Below, piece after piece: positions 7,910-18,814 of a DNA stretch of 64,000 nucleotides. Position 1 is the stretch's first letter; each line of letters begins with the position of its first letter. The translations under genes were made by a program, and so were the position numbers. This DNA is from Cyclobacteriaceae bacterium (GTDB taxonomy: Bacteria > Bacteroidota > Bacteroidia > Cytophagales > Cyclobacteriaceae), in NCBI GenBank assembly GCA_947458585.1, contig CANGYY010000006.1, forward strand, positions 1-64,000, read 5' to 3'. The notes below the pieces were generated by a model. That model saw only the letters and a program-made list of their open reading frames with translations. It was not told the origin of the DNA and made no database searches.

Positions 7910-10689
7910 TAGCGAAGGAGTTGAATGGTTCCTTTCAGCGTTTGCTGTTTTTTGCTTGGGTCGACCACATCGAAATACACTGTTCCTGAATAGTAGTAGG
8001 TGCCTGCTGGAAGTTCATTTCCACTTTTGTCTTTGCCATCCCATCGAATAAAAGGATCATTCTCGGTAGCACTTTGACTTGCATAGCTGTATACCTCAGC
8101 TCCCCAGCGATTGACGATAAAGAGCTCTACCTTAGTTACAAATCTTGGGCATTTTGAAAAAGGATTGTCAAAAGCCATGAAGGTGTCGTTGAGCCCATCG
8201 CTATTGGGGGAAAATGCATTCGGCAGGAGGTAATTGGGGCAGTTGTCTACGCACACCACATTGCTCTTTGGACTTTCATTGCCTGACCGGTCTACGGCTG
8301 TCAGGTAGTAGCAGCCCTTGTAGTTTGGCAGGTTTTGAAGTGTGGTACGGAGTTGCTGGGCAGTAAATTGGCCTATTCGGGTAAAGGTTCCGTCTGGAGT
8401 GCCTTCTGGATTAAAATACAATCGATATCCGCTCAACTCATCGTCGCAATTGCCACTGAAATTAGGCTTCCAACTCAATTCATGTACGTAGGTAATGGTA
8501 CCGCAGGCTTCTTCTGAAACATATTCCGTGCATTCTGGGCCATCGAAGGTCAACACCGGTGCACATGGGAGGCGATTGTCATCTGGCTTGGCACAGATGA
8601 TTTGAGATCGGTTTTCTAAAGGATACACTAACCCGGGTACATTGTAGGCCCCTTTGGTAATGACGTAGTAGCAATACTCCAGGTCCTTCTTCAATTTGAC
8701 CCCATTGAAGCTTCCATTATCCAGGAAAAGAAATCCTTTTTGGGTTACATCAACCTCGGCAATTTTAACAAAATTGGCCGCATCCGATGCTGCAGCATCT
8801 GTGCGATTGCGGTAGACCTCGTGTTTGTATTGGGCAATGGAATTGTTCCATGGAACAGTAAATGCCCATTTCAATTCGATGGCTTCATTGATGATTGTAG
8901 GTTCAAGCCGAACAGACGAAGCCTTTGAGGAGGTGTCTACCTTGGTGTTTCCATCCCAGAGCACCACTTTGTAATTGTACACCAGGTTTTTGGTATTCAA
9001 CTTTTTATCGGTGAATAAGGTGTCCGCCGTTTTTCCAAGAGAAATTCGGTTTTGGGATCCCGTGAATCCTTCACTTCGGATCAATTCGTAGGAATATGGG
9101 CCCGGAAATTGGGTTTTATCCAGATCGTAGGGAGGTGTCCATTTGACAAAGATTTCCCCATTTTGATCATCTGTAGCGGTGATGCTCACGTTGGTCAATA
9201 GGGGTACATCCACATCAATGGTGATGCAAATTTCTTCGGATACAATACTTTCTCCGAGTCTAGGTGTGGGGAATGCCGCCACGAGTCGGTAACAGTAGGT
9301 ATTGCCTGGGGCCAATCCCACACCACCATTGGTGTCTGTGAAGGAAAACGTGGTCATGTTGGTGGTGCCGACCAATTCATAGCCTGCTCTGATTCCTGTT
9401 TCACAAGAGTCCGGTTCGTAAGGATCCGAATTGATTCTTCGCCATACCTGCATTTCTTGTGCGGAATTAGCGCAGGCATAAGGTTCCCAGCTTACTTTCA
9501 CGGTCCTACCCGGTAGTTGCTCCAGTTCATCCCAAACGGGAGGAGGACCAATTACTTTGATTTTCCAGGTTTGAATATCGACTAATTTGGGCCCTGAGCG
9601 GGGTTGATCGGTGATGCGCACGCGAACCTCATATTCTCGCTCCCGTACATGGTTGCAGACCGTTTGCCAGTTAAAGTTCACAATTCCCGGCTGAGGCTGG
9701 AACCTGTTTTCTGGCCTGTAGGTGGCAGGAGAAACATTGATTTCCATGGGCTCACCAAAAACTTCAATCTTGATGGGGTCACCATCTGCATCTTCGCCTT
9801 GGATGATCTCCTGGATCCGCGTTCCTGCCACCACGCAGAGGTCAGGGGGGAGGATCAATTTGGGACGTTTGTTGTTGGAATTTTCGATGATGATCTGCAT
9901 GTCCCGGACCACGTAGCCGATTTCCACAAATTTTCCCTCGATTTTTCGCCATTCCGTGATACGCAAGGCTACGTTGAACTGGCCTGCAGTGCCAGGAGCG
10001 TCCCAGACTAGGTCTCCAAAAAGTGGATCTACTCGTAAAAAAGCGGGCACGGAACCATCTTCACGTCTCTTGCTAAACTCTGCGATAGATGGATCTCTGT
10101 AATTATTGACTACCCGCTCAAATCCCTGCTTTGGGATGTCCAATCGGTAGGAAAGGCTATCTCCATCGGGGTCGTAAGCCCCTGGATTGTGAATGTACCG
10201 AATATTGACCGCTCCATTGTCCACCGGAGGAATGGTCAGTACGGGTGAATTGTTGACTCCGATAAAGGGGTCAATTGTGATTTCGGTCTCCACATAAAAG
10301 GGGGTGTCCACCGAATTATCCATGTTGAGCGTCAGGTCGTTTCGGTTGAATTCCAGAAATCGAATCTTGTACTTGCCCGGACCTTGAAAGGTATGGGTGA
10401 TGACAAAGGTGTTTTTCTCGATCATATCCCCTAGATCTTCAACCAGCGAAAAATCACTTTTTGTATTGAGCTGCTCTTCTCGACCATCTCCAAAATTGAT
10501 CCGTCCAGGACCAAAGACTACTGAGGAGCGGGTATCTGTATAACCTACTACGGTGATTCGGTAGGTGAGCGTCTGCACCGATATCCGTTCTGCGATGATT
10601 TCCCCTGCACGGATGTGGGTAGCCCATGCATTGGTAAAGGCTGAAAAAAACGAGATGCAAAAAAGGATAAAATAAATTCTAAGCTTCAT
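7909..10689 (-). CDS. Large secreted protein with fibronectin-III/Ig-like domains and T9SS type-B (gliding motility-associated, CHU_C) C-terminal domain
   Basis: C-terminus NAFSPNSDGLNDTF...NRWGAEVYSY...WDGKDKSGNELPAGTYYYSG; signal peptide; start chosen at MKLRIYFILF. Confidence 0.92.
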   Translation of the reverse strand: MKLRIYFILFCISFFSAFTNAWATHIRAGEIIAERISVQTLTYRITVVGYTDTRSSVVFGPGRINFGDGREEQLNTKSDFSLVEDLGDMIEKNTFVITHTFQGPGKYKIRFLEFNRNDLTLNMDNSVDTPFYVETEITIDPFIGVNNSPVLTIPPVDNGAVNIRYIHNPGAYDPDGDSLSYRLDIPKQGFERVVNNYRDPSIAEFSKRREDGSVPAFLRVDPLFGDLVWDAPGTAGQFNVALRITEWRKIEGKFVEIGYVVRDMQIIIENSNNKRPKLILPPDLCVVAGTRIQEIIQGEDADGDPIKIEVFGEPMEINVSPATYRPENRFQPQPGIVNFNWQTVCNHVREREYEVRVRITDQPRSGPKLVDIQTWKIKVIGPPPVWDELEQLPGRTVKVSWEPYACANSAQEMQVWRRINSDPYEPDSCETGIRAGYELVGTTNMTTFSFTDTNGGVGLAPGNTYCYRLVAAFPTPRLGESIVSEEICITIDVDVPLLTNVSITATDDQNGEIFVKWTPPYDLDKTQFPGPYSYELIRSEGFTGSQNRISLGKTADTLFTDKKLNTKNLVYNYKVVLWDGNTKVDTSSKASSVRLEPTIINEAIELKWAFTVPWNNSIAQYKHEVYRNRTDAAASDAANFVKIAEVDVTQKGFLFLDNGSFNGVKLKKDLEYCYYVITKGAYNVPGLVYPLENRSQIICAKPDDNRLPCAPVLTFDGPECTEYVSEEACGTITYVHELSWKPNFSGNCDDELSGYRLYFNPEGTPDGTFTRIGQFTAQQLRTTLQNLPNYKGCYYLTAVDRSGNESPKSNVVCVDNCPNYLLPNAFSPNSDGLNDTFMAFDNPFSKCPRFVTKVELFIVNRWGAEVYSYASQSATENDPFIRWDGKDKSGNELPAGTYYYSGTVYFDVVDPSKKQQTLKGTIQLLR

Positions 10690-10929
10690 ATCGGTCAAGG
10701 TGACTAATCTATTCGTTAAAAACGCAAGTTGAGGCATGCTGTTGACTTGGCGAATTCCCTCAAATTAATCTATGTATACGAAGTAAATGGAAGTAAGGAG
10801 AAAAACCGTCAAAAATTAAAACAATAAAATTGAACAGACTGTTGGAGCCGAAGAAAAATTAAGTTTGATACCTAGTTTGGTTTACCTTATTTAGAATCAT
10901 TTAAAATAATAAAGTGGGTCTTGCATACA

Positions 10930-10960
10930 TTGGATACTAGTCTTCTCAGATGTAAATTTG
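10930..10960 (+). promoter_or_regulatory. Bacteroidota-type promoter upstream of sdhC
   Basis: TTG (10930-10932), 20-bp spacer, TAAATTTG (10953-10960) matching TAnnTTTG; 50 bp from the sdhC start. Confidence 0.45.
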
Positions 10961-11009
10961 GCCACCTGAATAGCAAAACCACTTCGTTTTAAACTAATCT
11001 TTACCATTT

Positions 11010-11699
11010 ATGACTTGGGTTACCAAAACCTTGAATAGCACCCTAGGAAGAAAATTGATCATGGCCCTTACTGGCCTCTTCCTAATCCTGTTTTTGACAG
11101 GTCACGTGTCCGGAAATTTGCTTCTATTTAAAGGAGACGGAGGTCAGGCATTTAACATGTATGCCAAGTTTATGACCACCAACCCAGCGGTGAAACTCTT
11201 GTCCTACCTGACTTATATTTCGGTGATTGGACACATCGTCTATTCCATTTTCTTGACTCAGCACAACAAGTCTGCAAGACCAGTGTCTTACTCTACTTCC
11301 AATGGCAGTAGCAATAGCGCTTGGTCTTCACGCAACATGGGGGTATTGGGAACTATCATTCTAATTTTCTTGGTAGTTCACCTACAAGGATTCTGGGCAA
11401 AAATGCACTGGGGAGAAATTCCCATGGTGACCTATGAAGGAGAAGAATACAAAAACTTGTACCTCATTGTCAGTGAAGCCTTCAAGCAAGTATGGCTGGT
11501 AGCCTTATACGTGGTTTCCATGATCTTTTTAGGATTTCACCTTTCCCATGGTTTTGCTTCTGCATTCCAAACCTTAGGTCTTAACCATAAAAAATATTCA
11601 CCAGCCATCAAGGCAGTGGGAATGGTTTACTGCATTCTGGTACCTGCATTGTTTGCAGCCATGCCTCTCTACATTCACTTCACTAGCTATACTAAATAG
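11010..11699 (+). CDS. sdhC: Succinate dehydrogenase cytochrome b subunit
   Basis: TLNSTLGRKLIMALTGLFLILFLTGHVSGNL; adjacent to sdhA/sdhB. Confidence 0.96.
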   Translation: MTWVTKTLNSTLGRKLIMALTGLFLILFLTGHVSGNLLLFKGDGGQAFNMYAKFMTTNPAVKLLSYLTYISVIGHIVYSIFLTQHNKSARPVSYSTSNGSSNSAWSSRNMGVLGTIILIFLVVHLQGFWAKMHWGEIPMVTYEGEEYKNLYLIVSEAFKQVWLVALYVVSMIFLGFHLSHGFASAFQTLGLNHKKYSPAIKAVGMVYCILVPALFAAMPLYIHFTSYTK

Positions 11700-11705
11700 T
11701 CCCCT

Positions 11706-13640
11706 ATGATACTAGATTCCAAAATACCTGCTGGTCCTTTGGCAGAAAAATGGACTAAGCATAAGTTTTCAAGCAAGCTCGTCAATCCAGCCAACAAGCG
11801 TAAGTACGACGTCATTGTCGTAGGAACTGGTTTGGCAGGGGCATCTGCAGCAGCTTCCCTAGCGGAATTGGGTTACAATGTGAAGGCATTTTGCTTTCAG
11901 GATAGCCCAAGAAGAGCGCACTCCATTGCAGCTCAAGGAGGGATCAATGCAGCCAAGAACTATCAAAACGACGGGGACTCCATTTACAGACTTTTCTACG
12001 ACACCATCAAGGGTGGAGATTACCGCGCTCGTGAGGGTAACGTGTACCGCTTGGCAGAGGTGTCTGTCAAAATCATTGATCAATGCGTGGCACAAGGGGT
12101 TCCTTTCGCTCGAGAATATGGAGGACTTTTGGCCAACCGTTCATTCGGGGGTGCTCAAGTGTCTCGTACCTTCTACGCCCGTGGTCAAACAGGACAGCAA
12201 CTCTTATTGGGTGCCTATTCCGCTTTGAGCCGTCAGGTAGCCAATGGAAAAGTGAAATTATTTCCACGTACAGAGATGATGGACGTGGTGGTCATTGATG
12301 GCCAAGCCAAAGGAATTGTGACCCGTAACTTGATCACTGGAGCAGTGGAAACCCATGCAGCACATGCTGTGCTCTTGTGTACTGGTGGTTATGGCAACGT
12401 ATTTTTCCTTTCGACCAATGCCATGGGATCCAACGTGACTGCGGCATGGAGAGCACACAAGCGCGGGGCATTTTTTGCCAACCCTTGCTTTACACAGATT
12501 CACCCAACTTGTATCCCAGTATCGGGAGATCATCAGTCCAAGTTGACCTTGATGTCTGAATCTCTTCGTAACGATGGACGCGTGTGGGTGCCTGCTACGC
12601 AAGAGATAGCGGAGAAACTTAGAAAAGGACAAATCAAAGCAAACGATATCAAAGAAGAGGACCGCGACTATTTCTTGGAGCGCAAGTATCCTTCTTTCGG
12701 TAACCTAGTGCCTCGTGACGTGGCTTCTCGTAATGCCAAATACGTGTGTGATGAAGGTCGTGGCGTAAACGAAACAGGAGAAGCAGTATTCCTAGACTTC
12801 CGCGATGCGATCAAGCGAGATACGCGTAAGATTATTGAACAGAAGTATGGCAACCTCTTCGATATGTACAAGCAGATCACTGGAGAGGATCCTTACGAAA
12901 TGCCAATGATGATCTATCCAGCGGTGCACTACACCATGGGTGGACTTTGGGTGGATTACAATTTGATGACTACCGTTCCTGGCTTGTATGCCTTGGGTGA
13001 AGCCAACTTCTCCGAGCACGGAGCCAACCGTCTGGGTGCCTCAGCTTTGATGCAAGGTCTTGCAGATGGGTATTTTGTAATTCCTTACACCGTAGGGGAT
13101 TATTTGGCTCAGCTTGCCCCAACCAAAGTGGACGAAAATCATCCTGAATTTGCTCGTGCAAAAGAAGAAGTGAAGCAAGGAATTGAGCGTCTTTTGAAAA
13201 TCAATGGCAACAAGCCAGTGGATTACTTCCACAAAAGATTGGGTAAGATTATGTGGGATAAGTGCGGTATGGCCCGAACAGAGGTTGGATTGAAGGAAGC
13301 CAAAGCAGACATTCAAGCCTTGAAAAAGGAGTTTTGGTCGAATGTGAAGGTGTTGGGCACCAATGAGGAGCTCAACCAAACCCTCGAGAAAGCAAACCGT
13401 GTGGCGGATTTCTTAGAGCTTGGTGAATTGATGGTAGATGATGCCTTGAACAGAAACGAATCCTGTGGAGGTCACTTCCGTGAAGAATACCAAACTCCTG
13501 ATGGAGAAGCCTTACGTGACGATGAGAATTTCGCTTACGTGGCTGCATGGAAATACCTCGGTGAAGGAAAAGAGGAAGAGTTAGTCAAAGAAGAATTGGT
13601 CTTTGAAAATGTGAAACTCACCCAGCGTTCCTATAAATAA
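11706..13640 (+). CDS. sdhA: Succinate dehydrogenase/fumarate reductase flavoprotein subunit
   Basis: [60 protein letters not shown]. Confidence 0.98.
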   Translation: MILDSKIPAGPLAEKWTKHKFSSKLVNPANKRKYDVIVVGTGLAGASAAASLAELGYNVKAFCFQDSPRRAHSIAAQGGINAAKNYQNDGDSIYRLFYDTIKGGDYRAREGNVYRLAEVSVKIIDQCVAQGVPFAREYGGLLANRSFGGAQVSRTFYARGQTGQQLLLGAYSALSRQVANGKVKLFPRTEMMDVVVIDGQAKGIVTRNLITGAVETHAAHAVLLCTGGYGNVFFLSTNAMGSNVTAAWRAHKRGAFFANPCFTQIHPTCIPVSGDHQSKLTLMSESLRNDGRVWVPATQEIAEKLRKGQIKANDIKEEDRDYFLERKYPSFGNLVPRDVASRNAKYVCDEGRGVNETGEAVFLDFRDAIKRDTRKIIEQKYGNLFDMYKQITGEDPYEMPMMIYPAVHYTMGGLWVDYNLMTTVPGLYALGEANFSEHGANRLGASALMQGLADGYFVIPYTVGDYLAQLAPTKVDENHPEFARAKEEVKQGIERLLKINGNKPVDYFHKRLGKIMWDKCGMARTEVGLKEAKADIQALKKEFWSNVKVLGTNEELNQTLEKANRVADFLELGELMVDDALNRNESCGGHFREEYQTPDGEALRDDENFAYVAAWKYLGEGKEEELVKEELVFENVKLTQRSYK

Positions 13641-13742
13641 GTTGTAGACAATCACTTCAAGTTGAGTGGCTTTGGGCTTTTTTCTTTCGTAGAAACTAGA
13701 AAATCCAAAGTTCTTGACCCAAAATAAAACTAGCGTAGACAG

Positions 13743-14492
13743 ATGAAATTGACTTTAAAAATCTGGAGACAGAAAAATGCGGCAGACAAAGGGGGATTCG
13801 CTACCTACGTAGCAGACCATGTGTCTAAGGACATGTCTTTTTTGGAAATGTTGGACGTCTTGAATGACCAACTGACCGAAAAAGGAGAAGATCCGGTCCA
13901 TTTTGATCACGACTGCCGCGAGGGAATCTGCGGAATGTGCTCTTTGTACATCAATGGTAAACCACATGGTCCGCAACAGACTACTACTTGTCAGTTGCAC
14001 ATGCGTTCCTTCTCAGATGGGGAGACCATTACCATCGAACCTTGGAGAGCAAAAGCCTTCCCTGTAGTAAAGGACTTGGTAGTCAATCGCTCTGCCTTTG
14101 ATCGCATCATTCAGGCTGGAGGCTATGTGTCTGTAAACACCGGCGGGGTACCTGATGCCAACGAGATTCCAATCCCAAAAACTGTGGCAGATCTTGCCAT
14201 GGATGCAGCCCAGTGTATCGGTTGCGGTGCCTGCGTGGCAGCTTGTAAAAATGCTTCGGCCATGCTATTCACTTCTGCCAAAGTTTCCCAGTTGGCCCTA
14301 TTGCCACAAGGACAGGTAGAGCGCAAGACAAGAGCGGAAAAAATGGTGGCTCAGATGGATGCAGAAGGTTTCGGAGCTTGTACCAATACGGGTGCTTGTG
14401 AGGCAGAATGTCCAAAAGGTATTTCCATCACCAATATCGCACGCATGAATCGTGAATACTTCTCTGCGGTAGCGAGCAGCGATAACATGTAA
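13743..14492 (+). CDS. sdhB: Succinate dehydrogenase/fumarate reductase iron-sulfur subunit
   Basis: [45 protein letters not shown]. Confidence 0.98.
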   Translation: MKLTLKIWRQKNAADKGGFATYVADHVSKDMSFLEMLDVLNDQLTEKGEDPVHFDHDCREGICGMCSLYINGKPHGPQQTTTCQLHMRSFSDGETITIEPWRAKAFPVVKDLVVNRSAFDRIIQAGGYVSVNTGGVPDANEIPIPKTVADLAMDAAQCIGCGACVAACKNASAMLFTSAKVSQLALLPQGQVERKTRAEKMVAQMDAEGFGACTNTGACEAECPKGISITNIARMNREYFSAVASSDNM

Positions 14493-14509
14493 TCTTCTGA
14501 TGACAATTG

Positions 14510-14540
14510 AAAAGGGCAGGTGTAAACCTGCCCTTTTTTA
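14510..14540. terminator. Bidirectional terminator after sdhB
   Basis: aaaagggcaggtgtaaacctgccctttttt. Confidence 0.85.
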
Positions 14541-15638
14541 TTTCTTCTCCATCTGATTGATCCACTCTCGGATGAGGGCCACTCCCTCCGCGTGGATGCT
14601 GGTTCTCCCTAGTTCAGGCATGGCTACACCGATTTCGGTAGAATTCATGCGATGCAAAAGAATGGAAGCATCTCCATCACCAGGGACAATGTCGTAGGTA
14701 TGTGAACCAGAACCCTTTCCAGCGGCTACGGGGGTTTTATACACCCCTAGCTTCAAGGGGTCTTTTTGTCCATAGGTAAGAAATAGTCCGGATGTACTTG
14801 CAGGACCCTCTGCGCGATGGCAATGGGAGCAGTTGATATCTAGGTAGGCCATGGCCCGATCGTCTAAGGCTTGACTTTGGTCCTCGTAGTTAACGAGTGC
14901 TGGATGTGCCGATTGGCCTTCAAAACCGATCAATTTCCCTTGCTTGGTCCAATGCGCCAACTGGTTTTCAGTTCCGCTTTCGTAGCCATAATCATGGTTG
15001 AGGTGCCTGGTTTGTACGCCTAGAGGAGCAAGGGATTCATTTTTATTGTGGCAACTTTTGCATTGATTTTTGTTGGGAACGAGGTAGTTGATGACCTGCT
15101 CTTCGCCCGCTTGGTTGATGAAGCGAACTTCTTTTTCTGCGCCCACTACTTTCAGGACTGCATCTGTTTGCGATTCATTCCAAAGGTAAGGATAGGCTTC
15201 CCAGCCGCCTTCCTCATGAATCATCAAACGGGTTTCGATAATTCTTCGCTCTCCTTCTGGCTTTCTAAAATCTGCAGGGTAGTAGAAATTCTTGATCAAG
15301 ATTGTTCCCTGAGGCAAATTCAGTTCTTCACCGGCTAGACTAGCTTGTGATCCCACAGGAAGAGATACGAATCGACTTTTTAAAGCATAATCTGTAAATA
15401 AAGAGGACGCAGGTTGGTAGGGGAGAATGTGATCGTTCGGACTAAGAGATGCCATTTCTCCGGTAAAAAAGCCATAGGTGGATAGTCTACGATAGGGAAA
15501 TTTTCCATTTGCTTCCTCGGGAGCTAGGACCTCTTCCACCGATGCTGAGTTTACCTCCTCGCTCGCTTGTGGAGCACAAGAAGCCATCAGACCTAGCAAG
15601 AGAAAGAAAGTAAAAATTCGTTCAGCCGACCCACTCAT
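14538..15638 (-). CDS. SO2930-family diheme c-type cytochrome (HNE_0200-like)
   Basis: Lipoprotein signal; two heme motifs CKSCH and CSHCH; paired with a beta-helix gene. Confidence 0.85.
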   Translation of the reverse strand: MSGSAERIFTFFLLLGLMASCAPQASEEVNSASVEEVLAPEEANGKFPYRRLSTYGFFTGEMASLSPNDHILPYQPASSLFTDYALKSRFVSLPVGSQASLAGEELNLPQGTILIKNFYYPADFRKPEGERRIIETRLMIHEEGGWEAYPYLWNESQTDAVLKVVGAEKEVRFINQAGEEQVINYLVPNKNQCKSCHNKNESLAPLGVQTRHLNHDYGYESGTENQLAHWTKQGKLIGFEGQSAHPALVNYEDQSQALDDRAMAYLDINCSHCHRAEGPASTSGLFLTYGQKDPLKLGVYKTPVAAGKGSGSHTYDIVPGDGDASILLHRMNSTEIGVAMPELGRTSIHAEGVALIREWINQMEKK

Positions 15639-15639
15639 A

Positions 15640-16941
15640 TTAATTGGTTCTCTTGGGTAAAGTTAGCGAAAGTTTGTCCCCTGAAGGACCATTGCATTTT
15701 TGGAAGGGGCTGGAATCGCTAAAGGAGTCAATGTTATCCTCGCCTTCCATCAGGTAGAAGCGGGTAAAGCGAAGAGACTCCATATTGGGCTCCTGGATGC
15801 AGATCCGCATGGGATTGCTATCAATGGAGGCGCTTACGGACTCATCCCAGATACCGTCGTAGATGATGTCTTGGGTTTTTAGCCATCCATGTGCATTGTA
15901 CAAACTCACCAGTTGACCGAGTTCTCGACTCAGGTCAGGAAGGCTAAACAAGGATCCCCTGTCGTAGCTATTGTCGTGCAGGTTGATGTCTGAGGTATAG
16001 GGAGACCAGTTGGGTGCTTCCGCTGGAAAGCCAGTCACTTGGTAGCTGGCAATCGCTACCCCGTAGGTCTTGTTGCGAAGGATGCGGTTGTTGAAAATCT
16101 CCACCTCTTTGGCTGCCAACAAGACAATTCCTGATCCAGGAGGGATCATGGTGACAGTATTGCCGTTAGGTCCATCCCCCAATGGGGTAGCAAAATTCTC
16201 GTGGTTGTTGTCCACAATGTCGTTGTCGTAGATGCGGGTTTGCCGACCATCTCCTTTGGGCAGACCTGGGAGGTTGAATACCAAAATTCCTCCCGCATTG
16301 TCTCGGGCTGTATTTCCATAGACTTCGGCGCGGTCACAGTTTTCGATTTCAATTCCTGCCACATTGCCAAAGGCTAGGGAGTTTTTGACCACAATGTCTT
16401 CAGATTGACCTACATAGATGCCGGCATCTTTGGAATGGGAGGCAATGCAGCTATCGATGACTACATTTTTGCACTGCACGGGATAGATGGCGTAGGTTCC
16501 GTTTTTGGATTTGTCTCCATTCGTCCATGTCACGTTGATTTTTCGAAAGGTGATTCCATCGGTATGTTGGGCTTTGATGCCATCTCCTGGTGCATCCTCA
16601 ATGCTCAGTTCTTCAATGGTAATGTCCTTGCCCACGATTTTCACCCCTTCTCCACCGGATTTCAACTCCCGAAATGAAAGCACTGTTTTGTCCATCCCAT
16701 CACCTTGGATTCGAATGGCCGTTTTGTTGTCTAGAATAAGTTGGGTTTTGAGTTCATAAAATCCTTCGGGAATTCGGATGGTGCTGGAGTCTTCTGCAAG
16801 AATAAAGGCTTCTACCAAGGCTTCTACTTCCTCCGGCGTGGCACGGCGCAACCCGGAACTGTCATAAGTTTGTTCGTCGGACTGGGTGCTGCAGCTAAAA
16901 AATAGGAGTGCAAAAGAAAAAAGAAGGAGGGGTCGAATCAT
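15640..16941 (-). CDS. Parallel beta-helix repeat lipoprotein (SO2929-like)
   Basis: Repeated right-handed beta-helix pattern (DITIEELSIEDAPGDGIKAQHTDGITFRKINVTW...); lipobox LFFSC; start chosen at MIRPLLLF. Confidence 0.85.
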   Translation of the reverse strand: MIRPLLLFSFALLFFSCSTQSDEQTYDSSGLRRATPEEVEALVEAFILAEDSSTIRIPEGFYELKTQLILDNKTAIRIQGDGMDKTVLSFRELKSGGEGVKIVGKDITIEELSIEDAPGDGIKAQHTDGITFRKINVTWTNGDKSKNGTYAIYPVQCKNVVIDSCIASHSKDAGIYVGQSEDIVVKNSLAFGNVAGIEIENCDRAEVYGNTARDNAGGILVFNLPGLPKGDGRQTRIYDNDIVDNNHENFATPLGDGPNGNTVTMIPPGSGIVLLAAKEVEIFNNRILRNKTYGVAIASYQVTGFPAEAPNWSPYTSDINLHDNSYDRGSLFSLPDLSRELGQLVSLYNAHGWLKTQDIIYDGIWDESVSASIDSNPMRICIQEPNMESLRFTRFYLMEGEDNIDSFSDSSPFQKCNGPSGDKLSLTLPKRTN

Positions 16942-17236
16942 TTCGAATGAGGGGTGAGGGTGAATTCGCTTGATTGCCATCAATTGAAGACTTCAATGAA
17001 AATTCATTTCTGGAGTCTCAGCCTTTTCAGGTCGATCAAGGTGGGTTTGGGTTTTTAGTTAAGGAAGGAAATTTGAGAAAAATTGGGTGGGAATCCAAAT
17101 GGAAGCCCCATAGCTGAGGCGTTGAATGGTTAATTGTTTAGCCTGTGATCTTAAAATTCATAGAATAAAAAGGTGCTTCCACTTCGGATTTTACATTTCT
17201 TGTTTTAGTTTTAAGAAACTATTTATCGCCCCTGTT

Positions 17237-17827
17237 ATGAAAAAAGGACTTTTGATATTCGCATTTTTAACTTTTGCTGCTGCGGCTCAAGCCCAACTTG
17301 GTGTTCGTGCTGGTATTGGCTCCTCAAACTTCTCCAATGGAGATTCCCAACGTGCATTAACCTCCATTACGCGGTTTCATTTAGGAGCTTATTATGGATT
17401 AAAGGTAACCGAAAAGGTAACTATTGAGCCTGGGGCATTTTATTCAGGTAAAGGATACAAGACAATTCCATTAGGCACAACGGAAAATATTAAGGAGAGC
17501 CTTTCCTATTTGGATATCCCGGTTTTGGCTCGGTATGCTGTCACAAATGAATTCAATGTGTTTGCAGGTCCTCAGGCAGGTTTTTTACTTTCTCGAACCC
17601 GAACAGATAAAAATGGGAAGAATACGAATTCCGAACCGATTGGGGGGTATGAAGTAGGTGCTGTTTTTGGAGCAGGTTACCAATTGAATTCTGACCTGAA
17701 TCTTCAGCTAAGTTACGATTTTGGATTGTCCCCTTTCAACTATTACGATGTAGAGGTCAATAACACCGTATTCAAACTTTCGGTAGGGTATACTATCCCA
17801 TCCAAAATGAAAATTCTTCCGGAATAA
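17237..17827 (+). CDS. Outer-membrane beta-barrel (porin/PorT-like) protein
   Basis: Signal peptide, LGVRAGIGSSNFS..., alternating beta pattern ending FKLSVGYTI. Confidence 0.85.
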   Translation: MKKGLLIFAFLTFAAAAQAQLGVRAGIGSSNFSNGDSQRALTSITRFHLGAYYGLKVTEKVTIEPGAFYSGKGYKTIPLGTTENIKESLSYLDIPVLARYAVTNEFNVFAGPQAGFLLSRTRTDKNGKNTNSEPIGGYEVGAVFGAGYQLNSDLNLQLSYDFGLSPFNYYDVEVNNTVFKLSVGYTIPSKMKILPE

Positions 17828-17834
17828 GGGGGTC

Positions 17835-18410
17835 CTATTTCTTTAGACGGCTGGGATTGTCTTCTATGAAGGACTTCCAGCCCTCATTTCTTCCTCGCGT
17901 TTGCATCCGCCCTTCGTGAAAGTGGTGGCATAGGGCTACGGCTAATGCATCTGTAGCATCCAACAGTTTGGGGAGTTCTTCAATGCCTAGTAAGGTTTGC
18001 AACATCGCAGCAACCTGCTCTTTGGAGGCGTTTCCATTGCCAGTCACGGACTGCTTAACTTTTTTGGGAGAGTATTCGGTAATGGGTATTTCTTTGGATA
18101 GTGCTGCTGCCATGGCTACTCCCTGCGCACGTCCTAATTTGAGCATGGATTGTACGTTGACGCCAAAAAATGGTGCCTCCAAGGCAACCGAGTCAGGAGC
18201 AAACTCATCCAAAATTCCACTGATCCGTTCAAAAATCTTCTTTAATTTCAACTCGTGAGTCTCGTACTTCTTCAGGTGAATGACCCCGTACTGCAAGATT
18301 TTGTATTTTTTCCCTTCTGTTAAAATCAAGCCATAACCCATTACAGTCGTACCTGGGTCAATACCTAAAATGATTTTTTCTGTCGGGAGTTTCTTTTCAG
18401 TGTCTTTCAC
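17835..18410 (-). CDS. ruvC: Crossover junction endodeoxyribonuclease RuvC
   Basis: ILGIDPGTTVMGYGLI, ALEAPFFGVNVQSMLKLGRAQGVAMAAA, DATDALAVALCH. Confidence 0.96.
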   Translation of the reverse strand: MKDTEKKLPTEKIILGIDPGTTVMGYGLILTEGKKYKILQYGVIHLKKYETHELKLKKIFERISGILDEFAPDSVALEAPFFGVNVQSMLKLGRAQGVAMAAALSKEIPITEYSPKKVKQSVTGNGNASKEQVAAMLQTLLGIEELPKLLDATDALAVALCHHFHEGRMQTRGRNEGWKSFIEDNPSRLKK

Positions 18411-18561
18411 GAACCCAAGTTACAAGATTTAAGGGGGAAATACATGCTTGTAATGGGTAATCAGATGAAGGGTTGACCAAAATAGATGTACAGGTACACC
18501 TTGAATTTTCAGCCTACATTTACAAGAAGATTCCTTAATTTTAGGGATTAGCGCAGGAATT

Positions 18562-18813
18562 ATGAGTGACGAAGAATTTGATGTTTTAGACGAATTGTAT
18601 TTTGTTCAGACCTATGCCTTCCTTCAGGAGACCTTGGCATGGGAGGATAAGCGTTTGCTGGATGCCCTCACGTCTCTTGTAGAAAAGGGTTGGGTCAAAT
18701 GCTTTACAGAACCGGATCAAGAATGCTTTGAAACAATCAATTTGCAGGAAGTAGGGAAGGAACTCCTTTATTTAGCTACAAAAAAGGGTTTAATGGCCCA
18801 CACTACACTTTAA
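18562..18813 (+). CDS. Small hypothetical protein, possibly winged-helix-like
   Basis: Intact 83-aa ORF ending 1 bp before the phosphatase start. Confidence 0.7.
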   Translation: MSDEEFDVLDELYFVQTYAFLQETLAWEDKRLLDALTSLVEKGWVKCFTEPDQECFETINLQEVGKELLYLATKKGLMAHTTL

Positions 18814-18814
18814 G

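Noticed and set aside
12258-12632. 124-aa minus-strand ORF and several others opposite sdhA
   Set aside because: sdhA is certain; these are shadow ORFs in a long GC-moderate gene
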